NCBI GenBank assembly: GCA_052168315.1
Contig: JBQLZO010000025.1
Location: 205,685 to 269,684 of the forward strand
Source: JBQLZO01 sp052168315
GTDB taxonomy: Bacteria > Planctomycetota > Phycisphaerae > Phycisphaerales > UBA1924
Direction: 5' to 3'
Length of the DNA: 64,000 nt
The position numbers and the translations under genes are program-made. Below the pieces are notes generated by a model, which ran no database searches, was not told where the DNA came from, and saw only the letters and a list, made by a program, of their open reading frames with translations. Shown piece by piece: positions 1 through 6,642 of this stretch (its first letter is position 1; each line of letters starts with the position of its first letter).

Positions 1-60
1 GCCGAGCATCGTCCGCCCGCCATCGCCGGTCTTCGTGTAGATCTTGCTCAGCCGCACCAT
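1..60 (-). CDS. Cob(I)alamin adenosyltransferase, PduO type, N-terminal fragment
   Basis: Only the first 20 codons lie in the window; the gene continues beyond the left edge. The ATG is the complement of 58-60. The peptide begins MVRLSKIYTKTGDGG, and IYTKTGDGG is the characteristic N-terminal ATP-binding motif of PduO-type ATP:cob(I)alamin adenosyltransferases, which make adenosylcobalamin from cob(I)alamin and ATP. CobA-type enzymes have an unrelated P-loop, so that type is excluded. Everything after the motif is unseen, so integrity cannot be judged. Confidence 0.8.
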   Translation of the reverse strand, partial: MVRLSKIYTKTGDGGRTMLG

Positions 61-175
61 TGGCGGGGGTTCCTTCCGGATAGTCGCCCAAACGACCATC
101 ACGCCAGCTTCGACTTCGCCCCCAGTGTAGCGGCCCCGCGAACAGCCCCCCTCCCCCGGGCGGTACCATGCCCCG

Positions 176-1084
176 ATGCGTGTCCACCTCGTCCAGTACA
201 ACATCGCGTGGGAGGACAAGCCGGCGAACCACGCCGCGGTGCGTTCGCTGCTGGAGAACGCACGCCCCGCGATCCACGCCGGAGACCTCATCCTCCTCCC
301 GGAGATGTTCGACACAGGCTTCTCACTCAATGTCGGCGTCACGGCCGACACCGAGGTCGATCGCCCCGGCGGCGATCCGGAACCCGGCGGCGTGATGGGC
401 GTGTCGACCACCTTCGCAGAGGCGCTGGCCAAGCACCACAGCGCGTGGGTCATCGCGGGCATCACGCTCGCACTCCGCGGGCACACCAACGACATGGGCG
501 AGCCGATGGGCATCAATCGATCGCTCGTCATCGATCCCGAGGGGCGAATCGCCGGACACTACGACAAAGTCCACCCATTCACTTTCGGTCGCGAAGGCGA
601 GCGCTTCACGCCCGGAAACGCTGTCAGGTCCTTCAGCATCAACGCCGCCGGACGGTCCACCGAACTCTGCCCCTTCGTCTGCTACGACCTCCGCTTCCCG
701 GAACTCTTCCGCGCATCGCTGGACCTTCCCAACACACCCGAAGTGTTCAGCATCATCGCCAACTGGCCGGCCGCCCGAGCCGAGCATTGGCGGGCCCTGT
801 GCATCGCCAGGGCGATCGAGAACCTGGCGTTCGTCATCGCCGTGAACAGGTGCGGGCGCGATCCGCACCTCGAGTACACCGGCGGCTCGATCGTCGTGGA
901 TCCGATGGGACGCGTGCTCGCCGAACTCCCATCTCCCGATCCCGATGCGCCCACGGAAGGCGTCCTGTCCGCGGATCTCGACCTCGATGCGCTCCGCGCA
1001 TGGCGTTCAAAGTTCCCAGCCCTCAGGGATCGGCGTCGGTGGAATGCCACCCGCGCTGGCGGGCTCGCGCAGGGACCTGGGTGA
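176..1084 (+). CDS. Carbon-nitrogen hydrolase (nitrilase superfamily, omega-amidase-like)
   Basis: A 302-residue cytosolic hydrolase with the Glu-Lys-Cys triad of the nitrilase superfamily: E43 in LLPEMFDTGF, K131 in HYDKVHPF and C169 in FVCYDLRFPE. The length is close to the usual 260-300 residues. The DLRFPE signature and the FDTGF segment resemble YafV/omega-amidase members, which hydrolyse alpha-keto-glutaramate or -succinamate, but substrate cannot be fixed from sequence. Another ATG lies at 168 in a different frame; 176 is the first in-frame ATG, and no clear ribosome-binding site precedes it. It starts divergently from the adenosyltransferase fragment. Confidence 0.88.
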   Translation: MRVHLVQYNIAWEDKPANHAAVRSLLENARPAIHAGDLILLPEMFDTGFSLNVGVTADTEVDRPGGDPEPGGVMGVSTTFAEALAKHHSAWVIAGITLALRGHTNDMGEPMGINRSLVIDPEGRIAGHYDKVHPFTFGREGERFTPGNAVRSFSINAAGRSTELCPFVCYDLRFPELFRASLDLPNTPEVFSIIANWPAARAEHWRALCIARAIENLAFVIAVNRCGRDPHLEYTGGSIVVDPMGRVLAELPSPDPDAPTEGVLSADLDLDALRAWRSKFPALRDRRRWNATRAGGLAQGPG

Positions 1085-1326
1085 CGATCACAGGCAATGC
1101 AAAGACATCTTGCCGAAACGCGCGAAAATGTCAGATTGCCCGACGATTCCGGCGATTGCCTTCATCTCCCTTCGGAAGTTTGCACATCGATCGCGCAACG
1201 CCGAGACGCCGCGTGCCGACCCCGCCTCGCGCGGACGACCGAGAACTTGAGATTGGCCTTCAACGCGCGAGTCCCGGTTGACACGCCCTTGCATCGGTGT
1301 ATTTTGCACCTGTTGAGTTCTTGAGC

Positions 1327-1652
1327 CCGCCGCAACGGCGGATGCGTGGGAGGGAAGCAACCCCACGCGACAACCGAATACCCGGCGCACGCTCAAAGAG
1401 CGTCCTGCCCGAAGCGGCCCGTTGAACCGCTCCGGGGTGGAAGTGTGTCGACCATGAGCTGACTCCTCCGTGGATGGTGGCCGCGATGTTCGTGCAATGC
1501 GAGCACAGCCACCGCAATATCTGCGGAATCCCTGTGCTCGCTTCGTCGGTGTGACAGCACCGACGAAGTGATTTCGTTCGTTCTCCGAGCGCGCCCGCAG
1601 GCGCCTCCCCGGAGCGCGAACCGAGAGAGATCGGCGGGAAGTTGAGCCCGCC
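1327..1652. ncRNA. Hairpin-dense non-coding region, candidate structured RNA of unknown family
   Basis: I see no convincing gene between 1085 and 2061. The stretch holds a series of perfect inverted repeats: 1327-1332/1336-1341, 1344-1350/1362-1368, 1389-1394/1398-1403, 1500-1508/1532-1540 (enclosing 1512-1516/1522-1526), 1541-1551/1558-1568, 1583-1587/1610-1614 (enclosing 1591-1595/1600-1604), and 1633-1638/1647-1652. The helices at 1500-1540 and 1541-1568 abut and could stack coaxially. An intrinsic terminator follows at 1967-2003 on the plus strand. I looked for the conserved cores of RNase P RNA, tmRNA and SRP RNA and did not find them. Orientation and existence of a transcript are inferred. 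Confidence 0.3.
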
Positions 1653-1966
1653 CCATCGCACGCACACACGACCCGCCTCTGGAGGGATGGCGGCTCGGGG
1701 TGTTGTTGTGCGTTTTCTCCTTGACGCCGACCAACCCGTGCTGTACCGTTCACGCATCAGGGAATCGGTTCGAATCGCTGGCCGTGCACAGGGCTGGCGG
1801 CAGGAGCAAGACTCTCCCCAAGACCACCCTGACCACCCACCGCGGCCCGACCGGGCGGCGGAGGCCTTCGCTTCACCCGTCCATTTCGCCGGAGTGCTGG
1901 CCCCATCGCCCGCTTCGATGCCGGAATCCGGAGTGAACACCAGCCTGCCACATCCATTGAGGAGTC

Positions 1967-2003
1967 AACACACACGCCCGGGAAACCGGGCGTGTGTGTT
2001 TTT
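1967..2003 (+). terminator. Strong intrinsic terminator
   Basis: A perfect 15-bp stem (1967-1981 with 1986-2000) closed by a GAAA tetraloop and running into five Ts (1999-2003). No protein gene ends just upstream on this strand; the C-N hydrolase stops almost 900 bases earlier. It therefore most likely ends either an untranslated RNA from the structured region before it or long read-through from the hydrolase, and it insulates the peptidase gene that starts 59 bases later. Confidence 0.85.
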
Positions 2004-2061
2004 CGGACCAGCCAGGCTCGCCCACACAAAGAGCCCCGAGACTTGCCGGTACTGTGCACGC

Positions 2062-3384
2062 ATGCGGGCTCTCCAGCGGTGCATGTCCCTTCTGCGGGCC
2101 GTTCCGGCTCGCGCTTCCATCATCATGATGATCGGGATGGCGGCGCCCCTGGGGTGCGCCCCGCGCGCCGATCGCGGCTTGCCGCCGAGCGGCCCATCGC
2201 CGGGCGCCACTTCGACCGCCGTGGATTCGACGCTCCTAGCGCAAGACCTCCGCCACGCCCTCGCCGAACTTCAGCGCATGCACCCCGAGTTCGATCACGC
2301 GCACCCGCATGCCCGGTTCGAATCGGAGATCGCCGGGATATCCGGACGGGATCTGGATCGCTCCGAGGCGTTCCTGATCGCCATGCGGCTGGTCGCCCTG
2401 ATCGAGGATGCGCACACCCGCCTCGCGGACTGGCGCCCGATCTCGGACCCACGCCTACCCATCGGCGTCGAAGCGTGGTCCGATGGATACTGGATCACCT
2501 CGGTGCACCGGGGCGCCGAGCCGCTGTTCGGTGCCCGCATCGTGGGCATCGGAGGGTGCCCCATCGACGAGGCGGTCCAGGCATTGCGCCCGCTGGTGCC
2601 CCACGACAACGACGCCACGCTTCGACACGGCGCGGCCCACCTGCTCTCACACCCCCTCGCGCTGGCCCATGTCGGGCTCGCATCGGGATCCGACGGCGCA
2701 CTCCTCGACCTCGAGATGCCCGATGGCTCCCGCCGAGTCGAGCGGATCGCCTCGATTCCAGCCGAGAGCGCCGGCCCAGCATTCTTCATCGCCCCGATCG
2801 GCTGGGAAGCACCGCTGTGGCGACGCCGTCCGCACGATCCCTGGTGGTGGTGCGAGCTGGACAGTGGCAGGATCCTCTATCTGGCCTACAACCGGTGCAT
2901 CCGATCGCGGACCGCGCCGTTCGACCTCGTGGTGCGCGAGATCCTCGATCGCTTCGATTCGGGAGGTGTGCACCGGATCGTCATCGATCTGCGATCGAAC
3001 GCCGGCGGCGACAGCCGCGTGATCGATCCGCTGATCCGCGGCCTCGCCCAACGCGGCATCCGTGGGGAACGCGTCGTGGTCGCCATCGGCCCACGCACAA
3101 TCTCCTCCGGCATGCTCGCCGCATTCGAATTGAGCCGTCGGCTCGACGCGACGCTCATCGGCGAGCCCACGGGCCAGAAGCCGGATTCGTTCGGCGAACT
3201 CCGCTCGTTCGAACTGCCCAACACCGGATGGCGGATCCAGTGTTCGACGAAGCGGTTCGTGCTCTTCGGGGATGACCGCCCATCGCTTGACCCGGCCGTG
3301 CGGATCGAACAGCGCTTCACGGACCTGATGGCGGGGCGCGATCCGGTGCTCGAGTGGGCGATCCAGCCCACGATCGAAAACTGA
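2062..3384 (+). CDS. Secreted S41-family (C-terminal-processing-like) peptidase
   Basis: A 440-residue exported protein. The N-terminus has a basic stretch, a hydrophobic core (SIIMMIGMAAPLG) and a Cys that may be a lipidation site, although the lipobox PLGC is imperfect. A PDZ-like region (EPLFGARIVGIGG) is followed by the S41 catalytic domain: VIDLRSNAGGDSR matches the family DLRxNxGG motif, and the IGPRTISSGMLAAFEL segment is where the nucleophilic Ser of tail-specific/tricorn proteases lies, followed by GEPTG. The family cleaves protein C-termini or unfolded proteins. A second in-frame ATG at 2083 also gives a credible signal peptide. No clear ribosome-binding site decides between them. 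Upstream codons to 1642 are open but cross the terminator and are unlikely coding. Confidence 0.82.
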   Translation: MRALQRCMSLLRAVPARASIIMMIGMAAPLGCAPRADRGLPPSGPSPGATSTAVDSTLLAQDLRHALAELQRMHPEFDHAHPHARFESEIAGISGRDLDRSEAFLIAMRLVALIEDAHTRLADWRPISDPRLPIGVEAWSDGYWITSVHRGAEPLFGARIVGIGGCPIDEAVQALRPLVPHDNDATLRHGAAHLLSHPLALAHVGLASGSDGALLDLEMPDGSRRVERIASIPAESAGPAFFIAPIGWEAPLWRRRPHDPWWWCELDSGRILYLAYNRCIRSRTAPFDLVVREILDRFDSGGVHRIVIDLRSNAGGDSRVIDPLIRGLAQRGIRGERVVVAIGPRTISSGMLAAFELSRRLDATLIGEPTGQKPDSFGELRSFELPNTGWRIQCSTKRFVLFGDDRPSLDPAVRIEQRFTDLMAGRDPVLEWAIQPTIEN

Positions 3385-3404
3385 GCGGGGCGACGCCGCC
3401 GTGG

Positions 3405-3815
3405 TCACGCCGCGGCGGATGCGCTGGGCGGGCGCGCTGGCCCGGGCGACGATGCCTCGCCGGGGTCCGACGCCCGCGCGGCAAACTGCAGCGCGATCTC
3501 CTGCTCGCCAGCACCGACAGCGCGAGACCGCCGGACGATGCAGGTCCGAGCCGCGTCCGCCGGGAGAATCCCCGCGGATCCTCCGGGCCCGGGACTGGCG
3601 CTGGCATCGGCGACCAGGAGGCGCACGCCCTGGCCCGGCTCGAACGCGCGCACCGAGCGGACACGCAGGCGGATCCCCCCCTCGGAACGGTCGCAGGCCC
3701 GCCCGGCGACGAACCGCCCGATCCGAGGGTCGAGCACCCGGCAGTCCGATCGGTCGGGCGTTCGCGGGGCTTGTCGCCTCTCGCGAGGCGGGGCGTGGGG
3801 CGCTGGCGTGTGCAT
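3405..3815 (-). CDS. PilZ-domain protein, probable c-di-GMP receptor
   Basis: A 136-residue protein lying convergent to the peptidase. It carries the two signatures of the PilZ fold in the right order: an RRxxxR element (RRQAPR, residues 13-18) and, about 25 residues on, a DxSxxG motif (DRSEGG, residues 42-47). The strands that follow (IRLRVRSV, QGVRLLVA, ARTCIVRRSRAV, EIALQFA) fit the PilZ beta barrel. PilZ domains bind cyclic di-GMP and commonly regulate motility, secretion or polysaccharide synthesis. GGDEF proteins are encoded further along, but no direct partner is adjacent. The Ala/Pro-rich tail is probably disordered. The start is the ATG at 3815; the open frame extends upstream through unrelated sequence. 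Confidence 0.65.
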   Translation of the reverse strand: MHTPAPHAPPRERRQAPRTPDRSDCRVLDPRIGRFVAGRACDRSEGGIRLRVRSVRAFEPGQGVRLLVADASASPGPGGSAGILPADAARTCIVRRSRAVGAGEQEIALQFAARASDPGEASSPGPARPPSASAAA

Positions 3816-3951
3816 GAGAAGCCCCAACGCAATCGACGGGCCGGAGTGCCGGGAGATGGCTGTTCGGCGCGTGTGGGGTGTGCCGGGGGCGCCGATCCGG
3901 GTGCCCGGAGCAAAAAACACTGAAAAACAAGGGATGTTGTGCCTACCGGGC

Positions 3952-3979
3952 TTGCGCGACGCGCAAAAAGGGCTACAAA
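3952..3979 (+). promoter_or_regulatory. Candidate promoter of the HU gene with inverted repeat at the -35
   Basis: TTGCGC at 3952-3957 and TACAAA at 3974-3979 are separated by 16 bases and resemble sigma70 -35 and -10 boxes. The -35 is half of a perfect inverted repeat (TTGCGC-GAC-GCGCAA, 3952-3966), which could be an operator. Transcription would begin about 130 bases before the HU start codon. The 298-base gap between the PilZ and HU genes holds nothing else I can name. Confidence 0.35.
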
Positions 3980-4113
3980 TTGAGGGTCCGACGCGACACG
4001 CCGTGCCCCCTGCCATCGTGGCCCGGGGGACTGACCCGGTCGCGCGGCACAACACGATCCAAGCCGCGCGCCGCTCCGGGCGAGTCCAGTCGCGGCCGAA
4101 CACGGAGGCCACA

Positions 4114-4533
4114 ATGGCAAAGAAGACCGCGAAGAAGGCAGGCAAGAAGAAGGCTGTTTCCAAGAAAGCCGGCGCCACACGCGCCGCGGCCTCCGCTCCG
4201 AAGGCCGCGAAGCTCACCGCCGCGAAGAGCAAGCCCCGCACCAAGTCCGAGGTCTACACCACCATCGCAGAGCAGACCGGACTCACCCGCAAGGATGTCG
4301 CCGGCGTGTTCGCCACGATGGGACAGATGATCGAGATGGACCTCAAGAAGGGCAACGCGGGCGTGTTCAATGTCCCCGGGCTCATGAAGGTCACCGTCGT
4401 CCGCAAGCCGGCGACGCCCGCCAAGAAGGGAATCAACCCCTTCACCAAGGAGCCGACGATCTTCAAGGCCAAGCCCGCCCGCAATGTCGTCAAGGTCCGC
4501 CCGCTCAAGGGCCTGAAGGACTCGGTCGCCTGA
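4114..4533 (+). CDS. HU-family DNA-binding protein with lysine/alanine-rich tail
   Basis: A 139-residue nucleoid protein. Residues 1 to about 45 form a Lys/Ala-rich tail (AKKTAKKAGKKK, KAAKLTAAKS) like the C-terminal tail of histone H1. From there an HU/IHF fold runs to the end: KSEVYTTIAEQTGLT, a dimerisation helix VFATMGQMIEMDLKKG, and the DNA-binding arm and C-terminus (VRKPATPAKKGINPFTKEPT, AKPARNVVKVRPLKGLKDSV). Typical HU is about 90 residues, so the extension is the notable feature; it should increase non-specific DNA binding and compaction. GGAGG lies 7 bases before the ATG at 4114. A convergent terminator hairpin follows. Confidence 0.9.
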   Translation: MAKKTAKKAGKKKAVSKKAGATRAAASAPKAAKLTAAKSKPRTKSEVYTTIAEQTGLTRKDVAGVFATMGQMIEMDLKKGNAGVFNVPGLMKVTVVRKPATPAKKGINPFTKEPTIFKAKPARNVVKVRPLKGLKDSVA

Positions 4534-4632
4534 TCGATCGCGCCCCACGAACGACCGCACGAGCGGCCTGATGCGCTCAACAGAGTTCGGTTGTCTGGTC
4601 GGCGCTCCTGACTGCTCACACATCGACCAGAT

Positions 4633-4666
4633 CGCACGCCGCCCGGCCAACGCCGGGCGGCGTGCG
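4633..4666. terminator. Bidirectional terminator-like hairpin between HU and bcp
   Basis: A perfect 15-bp GC-rich stem (4633-4647 with 4652-4666) with a CAAC loop lies between the convergent HU and peroxiredoxin genes. No good T tract follows on either strand, so it may act with a termination factor or only stabilise mRNA ends. Confidence 0.55.
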
Positions 4667-4701
4667 TCATTCTGGACCGCAAGCGCCGGCGCCCGCCCGC
4701 A

Positions 4702-5196
4702 TCATCCGAGCTCCCGCACCGCCCCCAGCACCTCATCCCCGTGCCCGGGCACCTTCACCTTGTCCCATCGCCGAACAACCCTGCCATCGCCATCGATGAG
4801 GTAAGTCGTCCGTTCGATGCCCATGTACTTCTTCCCGTACATCGACTTCTCGCCCCACACGCCGTACTTCTTCGCGACCTTCGGATCCGGCTTGCCCTCC
4901 TCGTTCAGCGCATCGTCTGCGAGGATCGGGAAGTTGATCCCGTGCTTGTCGGCGAACCGGGCCTTGCTCTTCGTATTCAGGATCGACACGCCGAGCACCG
5001 CGCACTCCATCTTCGCGAACTTCGGGAGCTGATCCCGAAAGTCGCAGGCCTGCGCGGTGCACCCCGAGGTGTCATCCTTCGGATAGAAATAGAGCACGAG
5101 CGCCCGCCCGGCGTAGTCCGCGAGTCGGTGCGTGGTCCCGTGCTGGTCCTTGAGCGTGAAGGCGGGCGCCTTGCGCCCGGGCTCGATCAGTGGCAT
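4702..5196 (-). CDS. bcp: Thioredoxin-dependent peroxiredoxin, Bcp/PrxQ
   Basis: A 164-residue cytosolic peroxidase of the AhpC/TSA fold. The peroxidatic Cys is C46 in DDTSGCT and the resolving Cys is C51 (GCTAQAC), five residues later as in the atypical 2-Cys PrxQ class. The YFYPKDDT stretch precedes it as usual. It would reduce hydrogen peroxide and alkyl hydroperoxides using thioredoxin. AGGAG lies 7 bases before the ATG at 5196, which selects this start over longer in-frame ones. The window also encodes an AhpD-like protein and a Dps protein, but they are not adjacent. Confidence 0.95.
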   Translation of the reverse strand: MPLIEPGRKAPAFTLKDQHGTTHRLADYAGRALVLYFYPKDDTSGCTAQACDFRDQLPKFAKMECAVLGVSILNTKSKARFADKHGINFPILADDALNEEGKPDPKVAKKYGVWGEKSMYGKKYMGIERTTYLIDGDGRVVRRWDKVKVPGHGDEVLGAVRELG

Positions 5197-5309
5197 GGCA
5201 TGCTCCTGAAGAGTGAGATGGGTCCGGCGGCGCGATGCTACGGAGCCGAATCGCGTCAGGGCGTCATTCGCCCGCACGCCACCCGCGGATGCGACCCACC
5301 ACCGCCCGC

Positions 5310-5921
5310 TCAGATGGTGATGAACCACAGCGCGACCCCCGCCGCGCCGCACATCCCCAGCGCCAGCCCCCGTACAAGGATCGAAGCCGGTCCGACCGGG
5401 CGCTCACTGCCCACCGGCGCACCCTCAATCCCTACATCCGATGCGCCGGCATCGTGGACCAGCGGCGATCCCATCCGGGCCGCATCCTGCGCCATCGCGA
5501 TGATCAGCGCGGCCTGGAACGGGCGGATCCGCAGCGACCTGGCAAGCCGATCCAGCCGACGCCGACGCGCCGGCCTGAGAATCGCCGCTCGCCCCCCCTC
5601 AAGCGCCGCGCTCGCGCCCGCCAGGAACACCCGCCCGCGATCGCCAAGCATCCGCGTGCCATCGGGGCTCCCGGGCGCGAACCGGCGCTGCTCGCCATCA
5701 CCCACCCGCACGATTCCCCGAGAGCATCGCTCGCGCGCGGAGCGCAGCGCCGCCGCCGCATCGCTCAGCGCACGCTCGCGATCAGCTCCCGTCCCGCGCG
5801 GGCCCGCCGCGCCGGGCACCCCATCCTGGCCGAGACCGCCGCGCGACCAGCGCAGCGCACACGCTTCCCCGCCGACAAGCCGGAGCGACGCCCGCGTGTT
5901 GTGGGGATCCCGGTGCACCAT
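5310..5921 (-). CDS. Unknown protein with C-terminal membrane anchor
   Basis: About 203 residues, unrecognised. Two parts look like real protein: a basic helical segment near residues 130-160 (RRRRLDRLARSLRIRPFQAALIIAM in two pieces, then QDAARMG) and a final hydrophobic stretch (LALGMCGAAGVALWFITI) that would be a C-terminal tail anchor. The LRPFxAxLIIAxAQD pattern feels familiar from planctomycete hypothetical proteins, but I cannot name a family. The start is uncertain: ATG at 5921 is used, and a GTG at 5927 is in frame. It lies 113 bases upstream of bcp on the same strand and divergent from the next gene, 67 bases away, with which it may share a promoter region. Confidence 0.6.
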   Translation of the reverse strand: MVHRDPHNTRASLRLVGGEACALRWSRGGLGQDGVPGAAGPRGTGADRERALSDAAAALRSARERCSRGIVRVGDGEQRRFAPGSPDGTRMLGDRGRVFLAGASAALEGGRAAILRPARRRRLDRLARSLRIRPFQAALIIAMAQDAARMGSPLVHDAGASDVGIEGAPVGSERPVGPASILVRGLALGMCGAAGVALWFITI

Positions 5922-5988
5922 GCGCACATCATGCGCCCGGAATCACCCGGAAGCGAGCCCTCCTCGGACGCCGATAGACTCGATCCCG

Positions 5989-6627
5989 ATGACCGACGCG
6001 TCGCAGACCAACCCGGACGGCTCGCCACGGTCCGAGAGTCTGAGCCCCAGCGCCCTGCGCGGGCTCGTGGTCCGTTCTCCGATGCCGCCCGACGGCGTCG
6101 TGGGCGCACTGGAGACGGCCTCGCGCCGCGGCAAGCTCCCGGGGTTCCGATCGCTCCCGCCCCCACCGGAACCGGGGGCACGCCGGGTCTGTTGCGATGT
6201 CTTCGGCTCGCCGTACGACCGCGACCTCATCATCACGATCCTCCCCGCGCGTGCGCACCAAGAAGGTGCCCGACACGCCGACCCCGCAGCCCCCACCGGC
6301 AGCACGCTGCGCTTCGAATCGCGGCTCCGCCGGAAGTTCCCGGCCGCGGTCGCCATCGTCATGGCGCTGGCGATCTGGCCCGGCGTGTGGATGACCGACT
6401 CGCTGCTGGTCAGCTACTTCTCGTGGTACCCGCGGGCGGGATGGGTGACACCGGCGTGGTACATCCCGCTCACGCTTCTGGCGATCCCGGCGCTGTGGAA
6501 GCAGTACCGCAAGTCCGAATCGGGCGCGGCGGTCGAGGCCGCATCCGTGGTCGACAAGATCGCCCGCCTCGTGAACGCAACATCAGGCCCGACAACGATG
6601 CGGGCCGTGGACAGCGCATCCGAGTAG
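5989..6627 (+). CDS. Unknown membrane protein
   Basis: A 212-residue protein of unknown function. The N-terminal half is polar and Pro-rich. Two hydrophobic helices follow, FPAAVAIVMALAIWPGVWMT (about residues 125-145) and AWYIPLTLLAIPALW (about 160-175), separated by a short loop SLLVSYFSWYPRAGW. The C-terminus is charged (KQYRKSESG) and probably cytosolic. The two-helix hairpin with an aromatic loop indicates an integral membrane protein. The ATG at 5989 has no clear ribosome-binding site. It ends 16 bases from the stop of dnaE, which is convergent, leaving no room for a dedicated terminator. Confidence 0.6.
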   Translation: MTDASQTNPDGSPRSESLSPSALRGLVVRSPMPPDGVVGALETASRRGKLPGFRSLPPPPEPGARRVCCDVFGSPYDRDLIITILPARAHQEGARHADPAAPTGSTLRFESRLRRKFPAAVAIVMALAIWPGVWMTDSLLVSYFSWYPRAGWVTPAWYIPLTLLAIPALWKQYRKSESGAAVEAASVVDKIARLVNATSGPTTMRAVDSASE

Positions 6628-6642
6628 CAGCGCGAGGCTCCA

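Noticed and set aside
1344..1368. SRP-RNA-like GGGAAGCAACC loop
   Set aside because: Only a short stretch resembles the SRP domain IV motif; the CCGGAAGG tetraloop helix and the surrounding conserved bases are missing.
1763..1778. tRNA T-loop-like GGTTCGAATCG
   Set aside because: The flanking five-base arms do not pair and no acceptor or anticodon stem can be built around it.
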